From NCBI RefSeq assembly GCF_000943555.1, contig NZ_JTDV01000008.1, positions 1-64,000 on the forward strand: 64,000 bases of DNA, written 5' to 3'. The notes under the pieces are model-generated. The model was not told where the DNA came from. It worked only from the letters and a program-made list of their open reading frames with translations, and ran no database searches. Position 1 is the stretch's first letter. Every line of letters starts with the position of its first letter. The DNA comes from Neotamlana nanhaiensis. Lineage in GTDB: Bacteria > Bacteroidota > Bacteroidia > Flavobacteriales > Flavobacteriaceae. A program made the translations under genes and the position numbers. Positions 55,384 through 63,969 of this stretch are shown here, piece after piece.

Positions 55384-55902
55384 ATGCCAATAATAAAACC
55401 AGTAAACGGAAAACACCCACAGCTACCAGACGATTGTTATATAGCCGAAAACGCTACCATTGTTGGCGATGTTACCGCAGGCAACCAATGTAGTATTTGG
55501 TTTAATGCCGTAATTCGTGGCGATGTACATTACATAAAAATGGGTAATAAGGTTAATGTGCAAGACGGAGCGGTTATTCATGCAACCTATCAAACGGCGC
55601 CAACAACTATTGGTAATAACGTATCTATTGGTCATAATGCCATTGTGCACGGTTGCACCATTCACGATAACGTTTTGGTAGGCATGGGTAGCATTATTAT
55701 GGACGATTGCGTTATAGAAAGCAACAGCATAATTGCTGCGGGCGCTGTTTTAACGCAAAACACCAGAGTAGAATCGGGAAGTATTTACGTAGGTGTTCCA
55801 GCAAAAAAAATAAAGGATGTTAGCCCAGAATTAATTTCTGGTCAAATCGATAGAATTGCGAATAACTATATTAAATATTCCGGTTGGTTTAAGGAGGGTT
55901 AA
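55384..55902 (+). CDS. Gamma carbonic anhydrase family protein
   Basis: The 172-residue left-handed beta-helix protein has hexapeptide repeats. Three metal-ligand histidines appear as His66 (GAVIHATY), His84 and His89 (SIGHNAIVHGC), with the five-residue spacing of the family. It may hydrate CO2 or act as an acyltransferase-like relative; the E. coli homologues YrdA and PaaY have weak or different activity. The small lipoprotein gene follows 10 bp later. Confidence 0.92.
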   Translation: MPIIKPVNGKHPQLPDDCYIAENATIVGDVTAGNQCSIWFNAVIRGDVHYIKMGNKVNVQDGAVIHATYQTAPTTIGNNVSIGHNAIVHGCTIHDNVLVGMGSIIMDDCVIESNSIIAAGAVLTQNTRVESGSIYVGVPAKKIKDVSPELISGQIDRIANNYIKYSGWFKEG

Positions 55903-55912
55903 AACAAAAGCT

Positions 55913-56389
55913 ATGTTTTTAAAAAGGCGTTATTTTATAATTTGTTTTTTGATTTTGTTGATGTTTTCATGTAATAAAAAAACTGAATACGGAAGTGAAA
56001 TTGAAACTATCTTAGAGCAGATTCGTAGTTTGTCTGAATATTCCAAATGTGAAAATGAAGCTGTAATGACGAGTGCTTCAAGTATAGAAGCATCGAAATG
56101 TGTTACGATTAACGGAATTAAATTCAAATTTGTTGAAAAGGAAAGTACTGGCGTTTCGTTTGTTTCAACTAAGGATAAAAAATTTAGAACACCAGAAGGC
56201 TATTATGTTGGAACCAAACGCTTAGATATTCTTCAAAATGATATTGTACAAATACAAACTGAACGTGGCTATGGCCATTTTATAGCGTTAAAATCGGGAT
56301 GGAAATTAGGTTTTTGTGAGGGTGGTAGTTGTACAAGTTCGGACTTAAAAGATACTTCAGAAGTAAAATGGATTATGGTAAGAAAATAG
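55913..56389 (+). CDS. Small lipoprotein of unknown function
   Basis: The start at 55913 lies 10 bp after the carbonic anhydrase stop and gives a basic start, a hydrophobic stretch and the lipobox FSC (CNKKTEYG after cleavage). The 158-residue protein has four further Cys residues (two near 43-64, two near 141-146) that could form disulfides. I recognise no family. A frame start at 55856 would overlap the upstream gene and is unlikely. Confidence 0.7.
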   Translation: MFLKRRYFIICFLILLMFSCNKKTEYGSEIETILEQIRSLSEYSKCENEAVMTSASSIEASKCVTINGIKFKFVEKESTGVSFVSTKDKKFRTPEGYYVGTKRLDILQNDIVQIQTERGYGHFIALKSGWKLGFCEGGSCTSSDLKDTSEVKWIMVRK

Positions 56390-56401
56390 TTTGTTAATCA
56401 A

Positions 56402-57181
56402 TCAAAAATTCAAATACTCAACCGTATAATCAGTTCCAATTAGGCTTTGCATAACTTCGGTATTACTATTAGTAAAGAATGTGTTTTCACCTTTCACAAG
56501 CGATGTATTAAGTAAATTGTGTTGTTCTAAAACAGATTTTGTTTGTCGCGCAACAGCAGCTCCAGAATCTATGATTTTTACATGTTGGGGTAATAGTTTT
56601 ATCAGCAAAGGCATCAAATACGGGTAATGCGTACAACCTAATACCAAATAATCAATATTCGCATCAATCATAGGTTGTAAATACTGTTTTAAAAGCTTGG
56701 TCATTTCATCCGAGAATAGTTTACCACTTTCAATAAGTTCTACAATCCCATCGCCATGTTGTTCAATAACTTTTATATTACTCGCAAACAATGTTGAGGT
56801 TTTCGAGAATAATGCACTACTCAGCGTGCCACGTGTAGCTAAAATACCAATAGTGTTCGTTTGGGTTTGTAATGCCGCAGGTTTAATGGCGGGTTCTATT
56901 CCTATAAACGGAATATTATAATTTGCACGTAAAAAATCGATAGCATTGGTGGTTGCCGTATTACAAGCAACAACTATAAGTTTGCAGTTTTGAGTAAGTA
57001 AGTACTCGGTGTTTTTTATGCTTAATTCTGTTATGGCCTCTTTTCCTTTTGGGCCATAAGGTGCATTTCTGCTATCAGCTAAGTAGATTGTATTTTCGTA
57101 AGGTAAAAGCGTGTTTATTTCCTTCCAAATAGAAGTGCCACCAACCCCAGAATCAAAAATACCAATAGCGTTTGTTTGCAT
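56402..57181 (-). CDS. murI: Glutamate racemase
   Basis: The 259-residue protein makes D-glutamate for peptidoglycan. It has the start motif IGIFDSGVGGTSIW, catalytic Cys73 (VACNTATTNA) and Cys183 (LGCTHYPYL), and the substrate-binding ADSRNAPYG. It is the last gene of the minus-strand envelope block, but a strong terminator separates it from ompH. Its stop lies 12 bp from that of the convergent lipoprotein gene. Confidence 0.97.
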   Translation of the reverse strand: MQTNAIGIFDSGVGGTSIWKEINTLLPYENTIYLADSRNAPYGPKGKEAITELSIKNTEYLLTQNCKLIVVACNTATTNAIDFLRANYNIPFIGIEPAIKPAALQTQTNTIGILATRGTLSSALFSKTSTLFASNIKVIEQHGDGIVELIESGKLFSDEMTKLLKQYLQPMIDANIDYLVLGCTHYPYLMPLLIKLLPQHVKIIDSGAAVARQTKSVLEQHNLLNTSLVKGENTFFTNSNTEVMQSLIGTDYTVEYLNF

Positions 57182-57188
57182 AGTTTAG

Positions 57189-57196
57189 CAAAAATA
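57189..57196 (-). promoter_or_regulatory. Candidate -7 box TATTTTTG for murI, overlapping the terminator tail
   Basis: On the minus strand TATTTTTG ends 7 bp before the murI ATG and merges with the T-tract of the terminator at 57197-57238. Transcription from it would give an almost leaderless mRNA. Confidence 0.4.
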
Positions 57197-57238
57197 AAAA
57201 AGACTGTCTCAAAATTAAGTTCTCGAGACAGTCTTTTA
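57197..57238 (-). terminator. Strong terminator between ompH and murI
   Basis: AAAAGACTGTCTC pairs with GAGACAGTCTTTT; on the minus strand a run of T residues follows directly. Confidence 0.88.
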
Positions 57239-57257
57239 ATTTATTAAAATAGGTAAA

Positions 57258-57758
57258 TTAAATTCCTAATTTTTTCTTTACATCTACTAAAATATCTTTT
57301 CCTTCAGCAACAATTAAAGTCGCTCTATCTAAAACGTAGTCGTAACCTTGTGCTTTGGCAACTTCGTTAATAGCATTCATTGCTTTTTCTTGAATAGGCT
57401 TAAATAATTCAGCTTCTTTTTCTGCAATGTGCTTTTGTGCATCTGCTCTAAATTGTGCAATACGTTGTTGTTTTTCTTGTAATTCTAAACCGCGTTTTTG
57501 GTTTTCTTCATCGGTTTTTGTGCTAGCTTCAGCTTCGTATTGTTTTACCGTGTTTTGGTATTCTGTAATAGAGGCTTGAATATCGGTTTGGTAAGTTTTA
57601 CCTAATGTTTCAAGCTCTGCTTGCGCTGCTTTAGCTTCTGGCATTGCAGCAATTAATTCTTGAGTGTTTATATGAGCAACTTTACTTTGTGCTTGTGTAA
57701 AGCTAATAGTACCAATGCATAATGCTGTTGCTAATAAAATAGTTTTTAAGTGTTTCAT
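57258..57758 (-). CDS. OmpH/Skp family periplasmic chaperone (first, short)
   Basis: The 166-residue protein has a signal peptide (to TQAQ) and the Skp pattern: KVAHINTQELIAAMPEAKAAQAELE, a long coiled-coil arm (about 50-120) and a C-terminal GYDYVLDRATLIVAEGKDI. Skp-like chaperones carry unfolded barrel proteins to BamA. It lies 32 bp after its paralogue in the same block. Confidence 0.93.
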   Translation of the reverse strand: MKHLKTILLATALCIGTISFTQAQSKVAHINTQELIAAMPEAKAAQAELETLGKTYQTDIQASITEYQNTVKQYEAEASTKTDEENQKRGLELQEKQQRIAQFRADAQKHIAEKEAELFKPIQEKAMNAINEVAKAQGYDYVLDRATLIVAEGKDILVDVKKKLGI

Positions 57759-57790
57759 TTTAAAATGTATTAATTGTGTGTTATAAATTA

Positions 57791-58801
57791 TTAATTGTTG
57801 TTTAAGCTATCTTTAGCTTTTTGTCTTTCTTCTAGTATTTTTTTCTTTTTTTCTTCTAATTCTTTTTTTCTAGCAGCTCTTTCGGCTAATTTGCGTTGTC
57901 TGTTTTCTTCAATTAGTTGCTCTCTAGTTTTGGGTTCTTCCGTCTTAGTAGCTTCTGTTTTGCCTGTTTCAGTTTTAGCGGTTGTTTCACTAGTTTTTTC
58001 GCCAGTCTCTTCGGTTTCGGTTCTTCCTTCTAATTTTGCTTGTCGCGCTTTTTCGCGTTCTTCCAATATTTTTTGTCGGCGTTCTTCTGCCGCTTTTACT
58101 TTAGCTTCACGAGCAGCCAATTTTTCTTGTCTTGCTTTTTCAATGGCGCTTTCTCGGGCGGCTCTTTTTTCTTCTAAAGCTTTTTGTCTGGCTTCTAAAT
58201 CTGTATTTATTTCTTCAGGAACCACTTCTTCCGCTTTAGCTGCTTTTTTTTCTGCTTTAGTTTGGGCTTGGTTTCGTTTTGCTGTTCTTGTAATGCTTCG
58301 TAAAACTTGTTCGCTAATATCGTAAGCTTTATTAGAGTATAGCATATTCACTTCTGCTTTATCTAAAACTAAATCGTAGTTTCGCGCTTCAGACATGTCT
58401 TGTACTGCGGCAAAAATTTGATCTTGAATAGGCTGCATTAATTGCTTTTGCTGAATAAACAAATCGCCATTGGGACCAAAGCGTTTTTGTTGATAATCTA
58501 AAATTTCTTGCTCTTCAAACAAAATATCCTCTTCGCGCTCATTAATTAGCTCTTTAGTTAAAAGTGCCTTTTCGTTGCTCAAGTCTTTTCGTTTTTGCTC
58601 AATTGCGGTAAGCTTTTCATGGATTTCGTTTTTCCATTTTTCAGCTTTACTATTAAGTTGTGTTGATGCTTCTTGATATTCGGGAACGTTCTCTAAAATA
58701 TATTCGGTATCAATATAAGCTATTTTTAAACCGCGCTGTGCAAATGATGATAGACTAATTGTAAAAACTAATGTCAATAAAAAAAGAACTTTGTTTTGCA
58801 T
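57791..58801 (-). CDS. OmpH/Skp family protein with long charged tail (second)
   Basis: The ATG at 58801 gives a normal signal peptide (VLFLLTLVFTISLSSFAQ); the frame also opens at 58843. Of 336 residues, about 25-180 form the OmpH domain (LKIAYIDTEYILENVPEYQ, NYDLVLDKAEVNMLYSNKAYDIS). The remaining ~150 residues are a low-complexity tail rich in Arg, Lys, Glu and Ala (e.g. REQLIEENRQRKLAERAARK), predicted to be a long helix. The tail function is unknown. It sits between bamA and the short ompH. Confidence 0.92.
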   Translation of the reverse strand: MQNKVLFLLTLVFTISLSSFAQRGLKIAYIDTEYILENVPEYQEASTQLNSKAEKWKNEIHEKLTAIEQKRKDLSNEKALLTKELINEREEDILFEEQEILDYQQKRFGPNGDLFIQQKQLMQPIQDQIFAAVQDMSEARNYDLVLDKAEVNMLYSNKAYDISEQVLRSITRTAKRNQAQTKAEKKAAKAEEVVPEEINTDLEARQKALEEKRAARESAIEKARQEKLAAREAKVKAAEERRQKILEEREKARQAKLEGRTETEETGEKTSETTAKTETGKTEATKTEEPKTREQLIEENRQRKLAERAARKKELEEKKKKILEERQKAKDSLNNN

Positions 58802-58972
58802 GGGTTTATATTTTTTAATTTCTGAACTCATAATTTTAAACATGACAGTAAATTTTTTCTGTCGTAATTAAACAGGTTTTCAAAATTAACGAATTTTAAC
58901 TTTAAAAATTTTAATTATCATGCAAAACATCAAAGTGTTATTAGAAAATATCGTGCCAAAATTATTTTTTAA

Positions 58973-61567
58973 TTAAAATTGCTGCCCGATTATGAAGTGA
59001 GTTTCCCATCCGTTTTTAACAGTTTGCCCAGGTAGCGGATCGAATCCGTGACCAAAATCGATACCTAATAAACCAAATGCTGGCATAAAAATACGAACAC
59101 CTAAACCAGCCGAACGTTTTATGTTAAATGGGTTGTAATCTCTAAAATCGTTATACGATACACCACCTTCTAAGAAACCTAAGGCATAAATTTTAGCCGA
59201 TGCTTTTAGGGTTACAGGATAACGAAGTTCTAAAGAAAACTTATTATAAATGGTACCACCATCGTTTGAAGCTTGTCCTGTAGATTCATCTAGTGGTGTT
59301 AGCGATTGGTTAGGGTAACCACGTAATTGTATTACCTCACGGCCATCTAGACTATAGTTGGCTAAACCATCGCCACCTAAAAAGTAACGTTCAAAAGGAA
59401 TAACACCTCTATCTTGGTTGTAAGCACCTAAAAAGCCAAATTCAACTAATGGACGTAATACTAAATCTTTAGCAACTTGAGTGTACCATTCGCCTTTAAA
59501 GTTAACTTTATAAAACTCCAACCATTTAAAACGTTCTTGGTCTATTTCTCCAGCACGGGCATAGTCGTTGCTGTCTGTTAAATCAAGTTCGTCGTATTCC
59601 TCTTTAAGCGCTTTGTAATCTACAGTGTTAAATAATGAATATGGTAATGTAAGTTTAGCAGTAACGCCAAATTTAGAACCGCCAGTTGGGTAAATTGGGT
59701 CTACACTGGTGTTATTACGACTTAAACCAATAGTGTATGATAAGTTATTTGAGTAACCATCACCAAAAGTAAATAGTCTACTTATATTGTAATTGTTTAA
59801 ATCGTAACGTTGAAAACTAATGGCTTGCGATAGTGTAAAATAATCGTCTGGTACAGTTAAACGTTTGGCTAAACCTAAAGTTATTCCAGTTATATTGAAG
59901 CTTTGATTTTTATCTGCATTACCAGTTTGATAGTTATATGCAAACTGTTTAGTATGAGATATAGAAGTTGAAAACTGCACAGGGCGTTTGCCACCTAACC
60001 AAGGCTCAGAGAAAGAGAAACTATAGGTTTGGAAAAAACGGCTTGCTTGTAAACGTAAGGCTAATTTTTGTCCATCGCCCATAGGTATAGGTTTGTAGGC
60101 GTCTTTTTTGAAAATATCTTTTATTGAAAAGTTATTAAATGATAAACCTAAAGTACCAATAAAGCCACCGCCACCGTAACCACCTTGAAGCTCAATTTGG
60201 CTTGATCCAGTTTCTTTAACCGAATATTCCATATCGATAGTACCTTCGTTAGGATTTGGGTTGTTAAAGTTTGGTGTAATTTCTTGGGCGTCGAAAAAGC
60301 CTAATTGCCCAAGTTCACGAACAGTACGAACCACATTGGCTTTACTGTACAACTGCCCAGGGCGTGTACGTATTTCACGATATACTACGTGGTCGTTTGT
60401 TTTATCGTTTCCAACCACCGATACTTTGTTGAAATAAGCTGGTTTTCCTTCAGAAATTCTAACTTCAATATCAATAACATTATTATCGGCACTAACTTCA
60501 ACAGGGTTTATGGTTGAGAATAAATACCCATTATTTTGGTATTGGTTTGTAATGTCGAAACCATCGGGTTTAGTATCGTCGGCAATTCGTTTTTGTAATT
60601 CAACACCGTTATAAGTGTCGCCTTTATTAATACGTAATACACGACTTAAATATTCGTTAGAGTAAACAGTGTTACCAATAAATGTAATGTCGCCAAAGGT
60701 GTAAAGTTCCCCTTCGTTTACAGCAATTTTTAAGGTGATGGTTTTATCGTCGTTAACAATAACGCTATCAGAAATTATACGCGCATCGCGATAACCGTTT
60801 TCTTTGTATTTATTCACAATATTGCCTAAATCGGCTTGATAAGCCGAATCGATAAATTTTGAACGTTTGTAAATACGTAAACGGTTAATTTTTTTAGTGC
60901 CTTTCATGGCTTGTCTAAGCTTTTTATCGCTTAAAATATTATTTCCTGAAAACTCGATGTCTTTAATTTTTACCTTTTCACCTTTATCTACATTAAGTAC
61001 CATATTTACTCGAGCTGTAGGAATAGAATCTTTAACCTCGATGGTGTTAATGTGTACTTTGGTGTTTAAAAAGCCATCTTTTTTATATTTCTTTTCAAGG
61101 AAGTTTTTAGTCGTAGTAATAAGGTTTTCGGTAACTTTTACACCTTTATTAAGCTTTGTATCTTTAATAATACTTTCTTGTTTTCCTTTTTTAATCCCGT
61201 TAATTTTAAGAAGATTAAGCTGAGGTAAATCACTAAGTTTAATTTCTAAATAAGCCACATCGCCTTCGGTGCGGGTAACGTAAACTTCTATGTCGCTAAA
61301 CAATTTAGAGTTCCAAAGTTTTTTAATGGCATTGGCAATTTCTTCACCAGGAATGGTTATTTCTTTGCCTTTTCTTAAACCAGAATACGAAATAATGGTT
61401 TGGTCGTTAAAAGAAGTGTTACCAGAAACACTAATTTCACCTAAGGTATATTTGCTACCTTGGTTATAGGTTTGTGCTTTAATGCTTATGCTGGTAATTA
61501 AAAAAAGTAATGCTAAAGTATACTTTAAACGCGGTTTTAAAGTTAGCGTGTTAGCTAAGTTGTTCAC
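58973..61567 (-). CDS. bamA: Outer-membrane assembly factor BamA
   Basis: The 864-residue protein has a signal peptide (LALLFLITSISIKAQ), about five POTRA domains (about 45-440, e.g. VKIKDIEFSGNNILSDKKLRQAMKG) and a C-terminal barrel (about 490-864) with RYFLGGDGLANYSLDGREVIQLRGY and a typical end in HFIIGQQF. It inserts barrel proteins into the outer membrane. A GTG at 61567 is chosen as start (17-bp overlap with uppS); an ATG at 61618 would overlap uppS by 68 bp. The start is therefore uncertain. Confidence 0.95.
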   Translation of the reverse strand: MNNLANTLTLKPRLKYTLALLFLITSISIKAQTYNQGSKYTLGEISVSGNTSFNDQTIISYSGLRKGKEITIPGEEIANAIKKLWNSKLFSDIEVYVTRTEGDVAYLEIKLSDLPQLNLLKINGIKKGKQESIIKDTKLNKGVKVTENLITTTKNFLEKKYKKDGFLNTKVHINTIEVKDSIPTARVNMVLNVDKGEKVKIKDIEFSGNNILSDKKLRQAMKGTKKINRLRIYKRSKFIDSAYQADLGNIVNKYKENGYRDARIISDSVIVNDDKTITLKIAVNEGELYTFGDITFIGNTVYSNEYLSRVLRINKGDTYNGVELQKRIADDTKPDGFDITNQYQNNGYLFSTINPVEVSADNNVIDIEVRISEGKPAYFNKVSVVGNDKTNDHVVYREIRTRPGQLYSKANVVRTVRELGQLGFFDAQEITPNFNNPNPNEGTIDMEYSVKETGSSQIELQGGYGGGGFIGTLGLSFNNFSIKDIFKKDAYKPIPMGDGQKLALRLQASRFFQTYSFSFSEPWLGGKRPVQFSTSISHTKQFAYNYQTGNADKNQSFNITGITLGLAKRLTVPDDYFTLSQAISFQRYDLNNYNISRLFTFGDGYSNNLSYTIGLSRNNTSVDPIYPTGGSKFGVTAKLTLPYSLFNTVDYKALKEEYDELDLTDSNDYARAGEIDQERFKWLEFYKVNFKGEWYTQVAKDLVLRPLVEFGFLGAYNQDRGVIPFERYFLGGDGLANYSLDGREVIQLRGYPNQSLTPLDESTGQASNDGGTIYNKFSLELRYPVTLKASAKIYALGFLEGGVSYNDFRDYNPFNIKRSAGLGVRIFMPAFGLLGIDFGHGFDPLPGQTVKNGWETHFIIGQQF

Positions 61568-62291
61568 TTGTTTTCCCAAATCGTCGTTCTCTTTTTTGAT
61601 ATTCAATAATAGCTTCATACAAATGTTGCTTTGTAAAATCTGGCCACAATATTTTTGTAAAATATAATTCGGCATAGGCGATTTGCCAAAGCAAAAAATT
61701 ACTAATACGTTGTTCTCCGCTAGTTCTAATAAGCAAGTCCACGTCTGGTAAATTTTGCGTGTAAAGATGCTCATTTATAATTGATTCTTCAATATTTTCC
61801 GGCGAAATTATATTATTTTTAACTTTAATGCTAATTTCTTTAACAGTGTTTAGCAATTCTTCTCTAGAACCGTAGCTTAACGCAAGTGTAAGCGTCATTC
61901 TTGAATTATTCGCAGTTTTGTTAATAACATCCATTAGCTCACTATGTACTTTTTTTGGGAGCGTATTTAAGTTACCTATGGCTGCGAGTTTTATGTTGTT
62001 ATCTTGAAGTGTAGAAATTTCTTTTTTTAGTGAGGACACCAAAAGTTTCATTAGTGTTTGTACTTCTAATTTTGGGCGATTCCAGTTTTCGGTAGAAAAG
62101 GCATAAAGGGTTAGGTTTTCTACCCCTAATTCGGCGCAAGCTTCAACCGTTTGTCTTACCGATTTTGTACCATTTTCATGTCCAAAGGCACGAATCATGC
62201 CTTGTTGTTTTGCCCAACGCCCGTTGCCATCCATAATAATGGCAATGTGTTTTGGCAGTCGGTTAAGTTGTATGTTGTCTTTTAAATCCAT
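61551..62291 (-). CDS. uppS: Undecaprenyl diphosphate synthase (isoprenyl transferase)
   Basis: The 246-residue protein has the family start HIAIIMDGNGRWAKQQG (catalytic Asp21), a mid-region TLYAFSTENWNRP and the C-terminal DLLIRTSGEQRISNFLLWQIAYAELYF. It builds the C55 lipid carrier for peptidoglycan and other envelope polymers. It follows the DUF6089 gene by 2 bp and overlaps bamA, so the three are one unit. Confidence 0.97.
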   Translation of the reverse strand: MDLKDNIQLNRLPKHIAIIMDGNGRWAKQQGMIRAFGHENGTKSVRQTVEACAELGVENLTLYAFSTENWNRPKLEVQTLMKLLVSSLKKEISTLQDNNIKLAAIGNLNTLPKKVHSELMDVINKTANNSRMTLTLALSYGSREELLNTVKEISIKVKNNIISPENIEESIINEHLYTQNLPDVDLLIRTSGEQRISNFLLWQIAYAELYFTKILWPDFTKQHLYEAIIEYQKRERRFGKTSEQLS

Positions 62292-62293
62292 TT

Positions 62294-62980
62294 TTAATCA
62301 ATACAATAACATGGGTTTTCTCCAAAGGTGTAAGTTAGTGTAAAACCTGTAAATACATACCAATCGTTATTGTTTATATTTCCAAAACTATAATTTTGTC
62401 TGAATTTGTTGTCTGGAATATTACCATCAATTTCATCAGAAAAAGTATAGCGCGCACCAATTTCTAAACCGAGGATAAAATTACCTAAAAAATTTGTTTT
62501 AAACCCTATTGCCATAGGTATTCCGTAAGCCCAACTTTTAGTGTCTTCGGTAGTTTGTTCGCCATTTAGGTAATAGTAGTTATTGTGATTAGCCACACTT
62601 AATCCTGCAAATAAATATGGTGTCGCTAATTTGTCGCCAGAATGCAGGTTGAAATCGGTAAAGGTAAACTCCATACCTGCCGAAAACTCAAGTAAATTTG
62701 TGTTTAAATTATAATCTCGTTGGATGCGTCGCGGGTCATCGGATTTGTTATCGGAGGCTTTTAAATCGGAATATATCACAGAAACCCTCCAAGAATGTCT
62801 GGAACTCGCATTCCATTTGTACAAAAGACCAAGTGCAGGTGCGTTTGGTGCAATATATTGGGTAGCACCTACATCGCCAATTAAATTACTGCCACCACCA
62901 AAAACACCAATTTCGTTTATTTGAGAGTGAGAGAAATGTATGCTTAAAATACTTAATGTCAATAGAATAAATCGCCTCAT
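62294..62980 (-). CDS. DUF6089 family outer-membrane beta-barrel protein
   Basis: The 228-residue protein has a signal peptide (MRRFILLTLSILSIHFSHSQ) and the family opening INEIGVFGGGSNLIGDVG, followed by barrel-type sequence ending YTFGENPCYCID. An ATG two codons earlier (62986) is an equally possible start. Proteins of this family sit between nadK and uppS in many flavobacteria; the role is not known but the position points to envelope assembly. Confidence 0.9.
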   Translation of the reverse strand: MRRFILLTLSILSIHFSHSQINEIGVFGGGSNLIGDVGATQYIAPNAPALGLLYKWNASSRHSWRVSVIYSDLKASDNKSDDPRRIQRDYNLNTNLLEFSAGMEFTFTDFNLHSGDKLATPYLFAGLSVANHNNYYYLNGEQTTEDTKSWAYGIPMAIGFKTNFLGNFILGLEIGARYTFSDEIDGNIPDNKFRQNYSFGNINNNDWYVFTGFTLTYTFGENPCYCID

Positions 62981-62997
62981 AAACATTCAAAAGTTTG

Positions 62998-63027
62998 CAA
63001 ATATAATAAATATGATGAGCCTACAAT
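62998..63027 (-). promoter_or_regulatory. Predicted promoter of the DUF6089-uppS-bamA unit
   Basis: On the minus strand ATTG (63024-63027), an 18-bp spacer and TATATTTG (62998-63005) match the Bacteroidota promoter. The start codon lies 11-17 bp further on. Confidence 0.6.
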
Positions 63028-63072
63028 AATATGAGCCCATTAGTATGAGTTTAAAACAGATTTTCTATTGAA

Positions 63073-63966
63073 TTATTGCTTTTGGTTTCGGTTGTCTTCA
63101 CCCCAAAGTAGTTTTTTTCTAAGTGTGTCTAAAAAGCTTTCGTTAAACAAATCAATCATTTTAATGGTAAAATCGGCTTTTTTAATTTTTATGATGGTGC
63201 CGTTGTCAAGTGTTGCAATTCGCGAATCGAGCGAAATTAAATGTTGTTGCTCTCTACCGTCTACTTTTAATTGTATTTCGGTAGAATCGGGGATTACCAA
63301 CGGGCGCGCACTTAAATTATGTGGTGCAATAGGTGTTAGTACAAAACTGTATGCGCCAGGTGTAATAACAGGTCCGCCACAACTTAAGGAGTAACCGGTA
63401 GATCCTGTTGGGGTTGAAACGATTAAGCCGTCGCTCCAATATGAAGTTAAATATTCACCATCTAAATGCGTTTCAACCGTAATCATCGAGGTGGTATTTT
63501 TTCGGCTTACGGTAACCTCGTTTAAGGCGAAGTATAAATCTTTAACATCGGCGTTTGTTGGTGAGGTTTCAACTTCTAATAAACTGCGTTCCGAAATTTT
63601 GTATTTGCCGTCAATTATATTTTGAAAAGCTTGCTCGATAGCTTCCACATGAATGGTTGCTAAAAAACCTAAACGGCCTGTGTTTATGCCAATAATAGGA
63701 ATATCGATATCTTTTACATAAGTAATGGCGCGTAAAATAGTACCATCGCCACCAACACTAACGAGTAAATCGAACGATTTATCTAAGTGGTCGAATTTAT
63801 TAAAAGTTTCAAAACCTTTAATATTATGCGCTTCATTGTTTATTAAGTTATAAAATTCGTCTTCAATGTAGGCTTCAATATCTTGTCTAAACAAATAATT
63901 AAATAATGTTTCAACCGATTTGCTTGTTGTTTTGTTGTAATAGCGTCCAAAAACGGCAACTTTCAT
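63073..63966 (-). CDS. nadK: NAD kinase
   Basis: The 297-residue protein has the NAD kinase motifs VGGDGTILRA (about 71-80, catalytic Asp74), GINTGRLGFLA and SDGLIVSTPTGSTGYSLSCGGP. It phosphorylates NAD to NADP. It is the first complete gene of the minus-strand envelope block and is separated from DUF6089 by a gap of about 90 bp with a promoter. Confidence 0.97.
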   Translation of the reverse strand: MKVAVFGRYYNKTTSKSVETLFNYLFRQDIEAYIEDEFYNLINNEAHNIKGFETFNKFDHLDKSFDLLVSVGGDGTILRAITYVKDIDIPIIGINTGRLGFLATIHVEAIEQAFQNIIDGKYKISERSLLEVETSPTNADVKDLYFALNEVTVSRKNTTSMITVETHLDGEYLTSYWSDGLIVSTPTGSTGYSLSCGGPVITPGAYSFVLTPIAPHNLSARPLVIPDSTEIQLKVDGREQQHLISLDSRIATLDNGTIIKIKKADFTIKMIDLFNESFLDTLRKKLLWGEDNRNQKQ

Positions 63967-63969
63967 AAA

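Noticed and set aside
57795-58325. Plus-strand 176-codon frame rich in Ser, Leu and Ala
   Set aside because: It is the antisense of the charged tail of the long ompH gene, an effect of low-complexity codons.
60897-61223. Plus-strand 108-codon hydrophobic frame opposite bamA
   Set aside because: It is complementary to the POTRA-coding region and has no independent support.
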